Assembly: GCA_902796985.1 (NCBI GenBank)
Contig: CADBRC010000279.1
Span: forward strand, 1 to 6,618
Direction: 5' to 3'
DNA length: 6,618 nucleotides
DNA from: an uncultured Spirochaetaceae bacterium
Lineage (GTDB): Bacteria > Spirochaetota > Spirochaetia > Treponematales > Treponemataceae
This document shows positions 4,995 through 6,618 of the stretch, piece after piece. The position numbers and the translations under genes are program-made. The notes beneath the pieces were generated by a model that did no database searches, was not told the origin of the DNA, and saw only the letters and a program-made list of their open reading frames with translations. Each line of letters opens with the position of its first letter. Position 1 is the first letter of the stretch.

Positions 4995-6086
4995 ATGTCT
5001 GACGCAAAGACACTCAAGCAGACTTCCTCAGCCCCGGATTTCATAAAGACGCTCGCCGTCGTCGCCGCTACGACCGCCATAGCCGCCGGGGGCTTCCTTC
5101 TTCTGCGGAACGACAACATCCCGCAGATTCTTACGACGCTCATCGCCATCGTATGGGGCGTGGCAAGCGTCGTCCTGATTTTCTACTCGCTGAACCTTTT
5201 GTCCCAGCTCTTCCCTGCGAAGACATACAACAAGATTGTTCCTTACATCTTTGTCGGGCCTGCGGTGCTCATACTGGCATGGTATCTGCTCATACCGACT
5301 GCCCGGTCCTTCGTATTCAGCTTTATGAACAAGGATTCGAGCCAGTTCGTCGGGCTGGACAACTACAAGTATCTGTTCACCGACCGCTCCATGCTGGTGT
5401 CCATACGGAACACCGTGATATGGCTGGTGTGCGGGACGGCGTTCAGCGTCGTGTTCGGCCTGATTGCGGCAATACTGGCGGACCGCAGTTATATCGAAAA
5501 AGTGGGCAAGACATTTATCTTCCTGCCCATGTCCATCTCGCTGGTCGGTGCGGGCGTGATATTCAAGTTCATGTATTCGGCGAAATTCGGCGGGGCCGAG
5601 CAGACGGGGCTTCTGAACGCGCTCGTCGTCGCCTGCGGGGGAGAGCCGCAGAACTGGCTGCAGAACGCCCCCTGGAACAACCTCTTTCTCATCGCGATAT
5701 TCGTCTGGCTCCAGACAGGTTTCGCCCTGGTCGTCCTGTCCGCGGCACTCAAGGCCGTTCCGGAGGATATGATAGAGGCCGCACGGATTGACGGGGCGGG
5801 AGAGTTCCGCATACTGATGCAGATAATCATCCCGAACATACGCGGATCCATCATAAGCGTCAGCACGACAATCCTTCTCGCCGCGCTCAAATGCTTCGAC
5901 ATCGTCTACTCCATGACGAACGGAATGTTCGGCACGGAAGTCCTTGCCTCTCAGCAGTACAAGCAGATGTTCACGTTCCAGAATTATGGGCGCGGATCGG
6001 CGATCGCCATACTGATTCTGATTGGCGTAAGCCCGGTCGTTTATTACAACCTGAAAGAATTCCGAAACAGGGAGGCATTCAAATGA
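4995..6086 (+). CDS. aglF: Alpha-glucoside ABC transporter permease, AglF-like
   Basis: 363-residue inner-membrane permease of the MalF type (BPD_transp_1). I read eight hydrophobic segments: about 19-37, 45-69, 82-104, 136-162, 172-192, 227-251, 279-302 and 336-352. The first two precede the usual six-helix core, which fits AglF proteins having an extended N-terminus. The EAA loop that docks on the ATPase is EAARIDGAGEFRILMQIIIP (261-280), with the conserved DGA. The segments VPYIFVGPAVLILAWYLLIP and VGLDNYKYLFTD are typical of the subfamily. An alternative start at 4938 would add 19 residues but lacks a ribosome site. It should pair with the AglG-like protein encoded next (ATGA overlap) and receive sugar from the AglE-like protein. 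The ATPase is not in the window; it could lie downstream or be a shared MsmK-type subunit. Confidence 0.92.
   Translation: MSDAKTLKQTSSAPDFIKTLAVVAATTAIAAGGFLLLRNDNIPQILTTLIAIVWGVASVVLIFYSLNLLSQLFPAKTYNKIVPYIFVGPAVLILAWYLLIPTARSFVFSFMNKDSSQFVGLDNYKYLFTDRSMLVSIRNTVIWLVCGTAFSVVFGLIAAILADRSYIEKVGKTFIFLPMSISLVGAGVIFKFMYSAKFGGAEQTGLLNALVVACGGEPQNWLQNAPWNNLFLIAIFVWLQTGFALVVLSAALKAVPEDMIEAARIDGAGEFRILMQIIIPNIRGSIISVSTTILLAALKCFDIVYSMTNGMFGTEVLASQQYKQMFTFQNYGRGSAIAILILIGVSPVVYYNLKEFRNREAFK
6069..6075 (+). promoter_or_regulatory. Ribosome binding site of the second permease gene
   Basis: AGGGAGG lies 7 nt before the ATG at 6083, inside the 3' end of the first permease gene. It supports coupled translation of the two subunits. 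Confidence 0.82.
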
Positions 6087-6618
6087 AAGAACAAGAGCTG
6101 GACAAACGCAAGAAGACCCCCGGCAGGACGATAATCACCGCCGTCCTTGTCATTATATGCATTATATGGACGATTCCGACCCTCGGTATTTTCATAACAT
6201 CTTTCCGCAGCGCGGATGCCGTCAATTCGACAGGATGGTGGAAAGCGTTCAGTGACCTCAAGAGCTTTACGCTGGACAACTACAACCAGGTGCTTTTCGG
6301 CCAGCGGTATAGCGTCGGAAACGCAAGCGGTACGCAGGCCGTCCGCGGTGCGACGATGCTCGGCGCATTCCTGACCTCCATGACCGTGACCCTGCCCGCC
6401 GTCATCATCCCCATTTTCATCGCTGCAGCCGCAGCCTATGGATTCGCATGGCTGGAATTCAAGGGGCGGAACGTCATGTTCGGCATGGTCGTCGCCCTGC
6501 TGGTCGTCCCCCTGCAGATATCCCTCATCCCTATTCTGCGCGACTACCAGAAGATTCACCTGAACGGGACATACCTGGGTATATGGCTGGCACATGCGGG
6601 CTTCGGGCTTCCGCTCGC
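6083..6618 (+). CDS. aglG: Alpha-glucoside ABC transporter permease, AglG-like (3' end beyond window)
   Basis: The first 178 residues of a MalG-type permease; the EAA loop and the last helices lie beyond the right edge. Seen: a basic N-terminus, a transmembrane helix at about 16-39 ending in the subfamily pattern TSFRSADAVNSTGWW, then FTLDNYNQVL, an insertion with no obvious fold (72-92), LTSMTVTLPAVIIPIFIAAAAAYGFAW (about 97-123), a helix at about 130-152 with VALLVVPLQISLIPILRDY, and LNGTYLGIWLAHAGFGLPL at the edge. The last two blocks are strongly AglG-like. Its ATG overlaps the TGA of the AglF-like gene (ATGA), the arrangement expected for subunits needed in equal amount. Truncation is only by the window. 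Substrate assignment rests on family resemblance. Confidence 0.92.
   Translation, partial: MKEQELDKRKKTPGRTIITAVLVIICIIWTIPTLGIFITSFRSADAVNSTGWWKAFSDLKSFTLDNYNQVLFGQRYSVGNASGTQAVRGATMLGAFLTSMTVTLPAVIIPIFIAAAAAYGFAWLEFKGRNVMFGMVVALLVVPLQISLIPILRDYQKIHLNGTYLGIWLAHAGFGLPL

Noticed and set aside
1..6618. CRISPR arrays, tRNA or rRNA genes, insertion sequences or attachment sites
   Set aside because: I looked for repeat-spacer periodicity, tRNA-like cloverleaf elements and transposase frames and saw none. The window is nearly fully coding, with one 180-bp and two short intergenic gaps.

Overview
The window reads as a sugar-uptake locus from a fairly GC-rich bacterium (by eye in the mid to upper 50s % GC). 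It has a lipoprotein-type solute-binding protein, strong Shine-Dalgarno sites and a YesM/LytS-type kinase paired with a membrane-anchored sugar-binding sensor. That combination is common in saccharolytic spirochaetes (Treponema and relatives) and in Clostridia. My best guess is a Treponema-like spirochaete, held with modest confidence because no rRNA or housekeeping gene is present.

Layout. Two divergent transcription units meet at a 180-bp regulatory region (2357-2536). The leftward unit holds a membrane-anchored periplasmic sugar-sensing protein (2356 to 1361) followed by a LytS/YesM-family sensor histidine kinase. The kinase begins at a GTG overlapping the sensor's stop codon and runs off the left edge (1364 to 1). 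The rightward unit holds a LacI-family repressor (2537-3538), an AglE-type alpha-glucoside-binding lipoprotein (3591-4907), an AglF-type permease (4995-6086) and an AglG-type permease (6083 to the right edge). The order regulator-aglE-aglF-aglG resembles the alpha-glucoside agl operon of rhizobia. No ATPase or glycosidase is visible, and either could lie to the right.

Regulation. The divergent region is dense. The rightward promoter is an exact-consensus TTGACA-N16-TATAAT, preceded by two helically phased A-tracts. Its predicted start site is covered by two back-to-back 14-bp LacI-type operators (2492-2505 and 2506-2519) that share TGnAAnCAGTTnC and have CA instead of the usual central CG. 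A third site with the same core (AACCAGTT, read on the minus strand) lies between the repressor gene and the binding-protein gene. The leftward promoter is an extended -10 (TGTTATACT) so close to the only possible ATG that the sensor mRNA should be nearly leaderless. Between the promoters is a perfect 15-bp palindrome that also forms an 11-bp tandem repeat, a candidate site for the unseen response regulator.

How it may work together (inference). The anchored sensor and kinase would read extracytoplasmic sugar, as described for XylFII-LytS, while the LacI protein would read cytoplasmic sugar. Both inputs could converge on the transporter. Within the transporter operon, a 14-bp-stem RNA hairpin (4933-4964) separates the binding protein from the permeases and could raise the yield of binding protein relative to permease.
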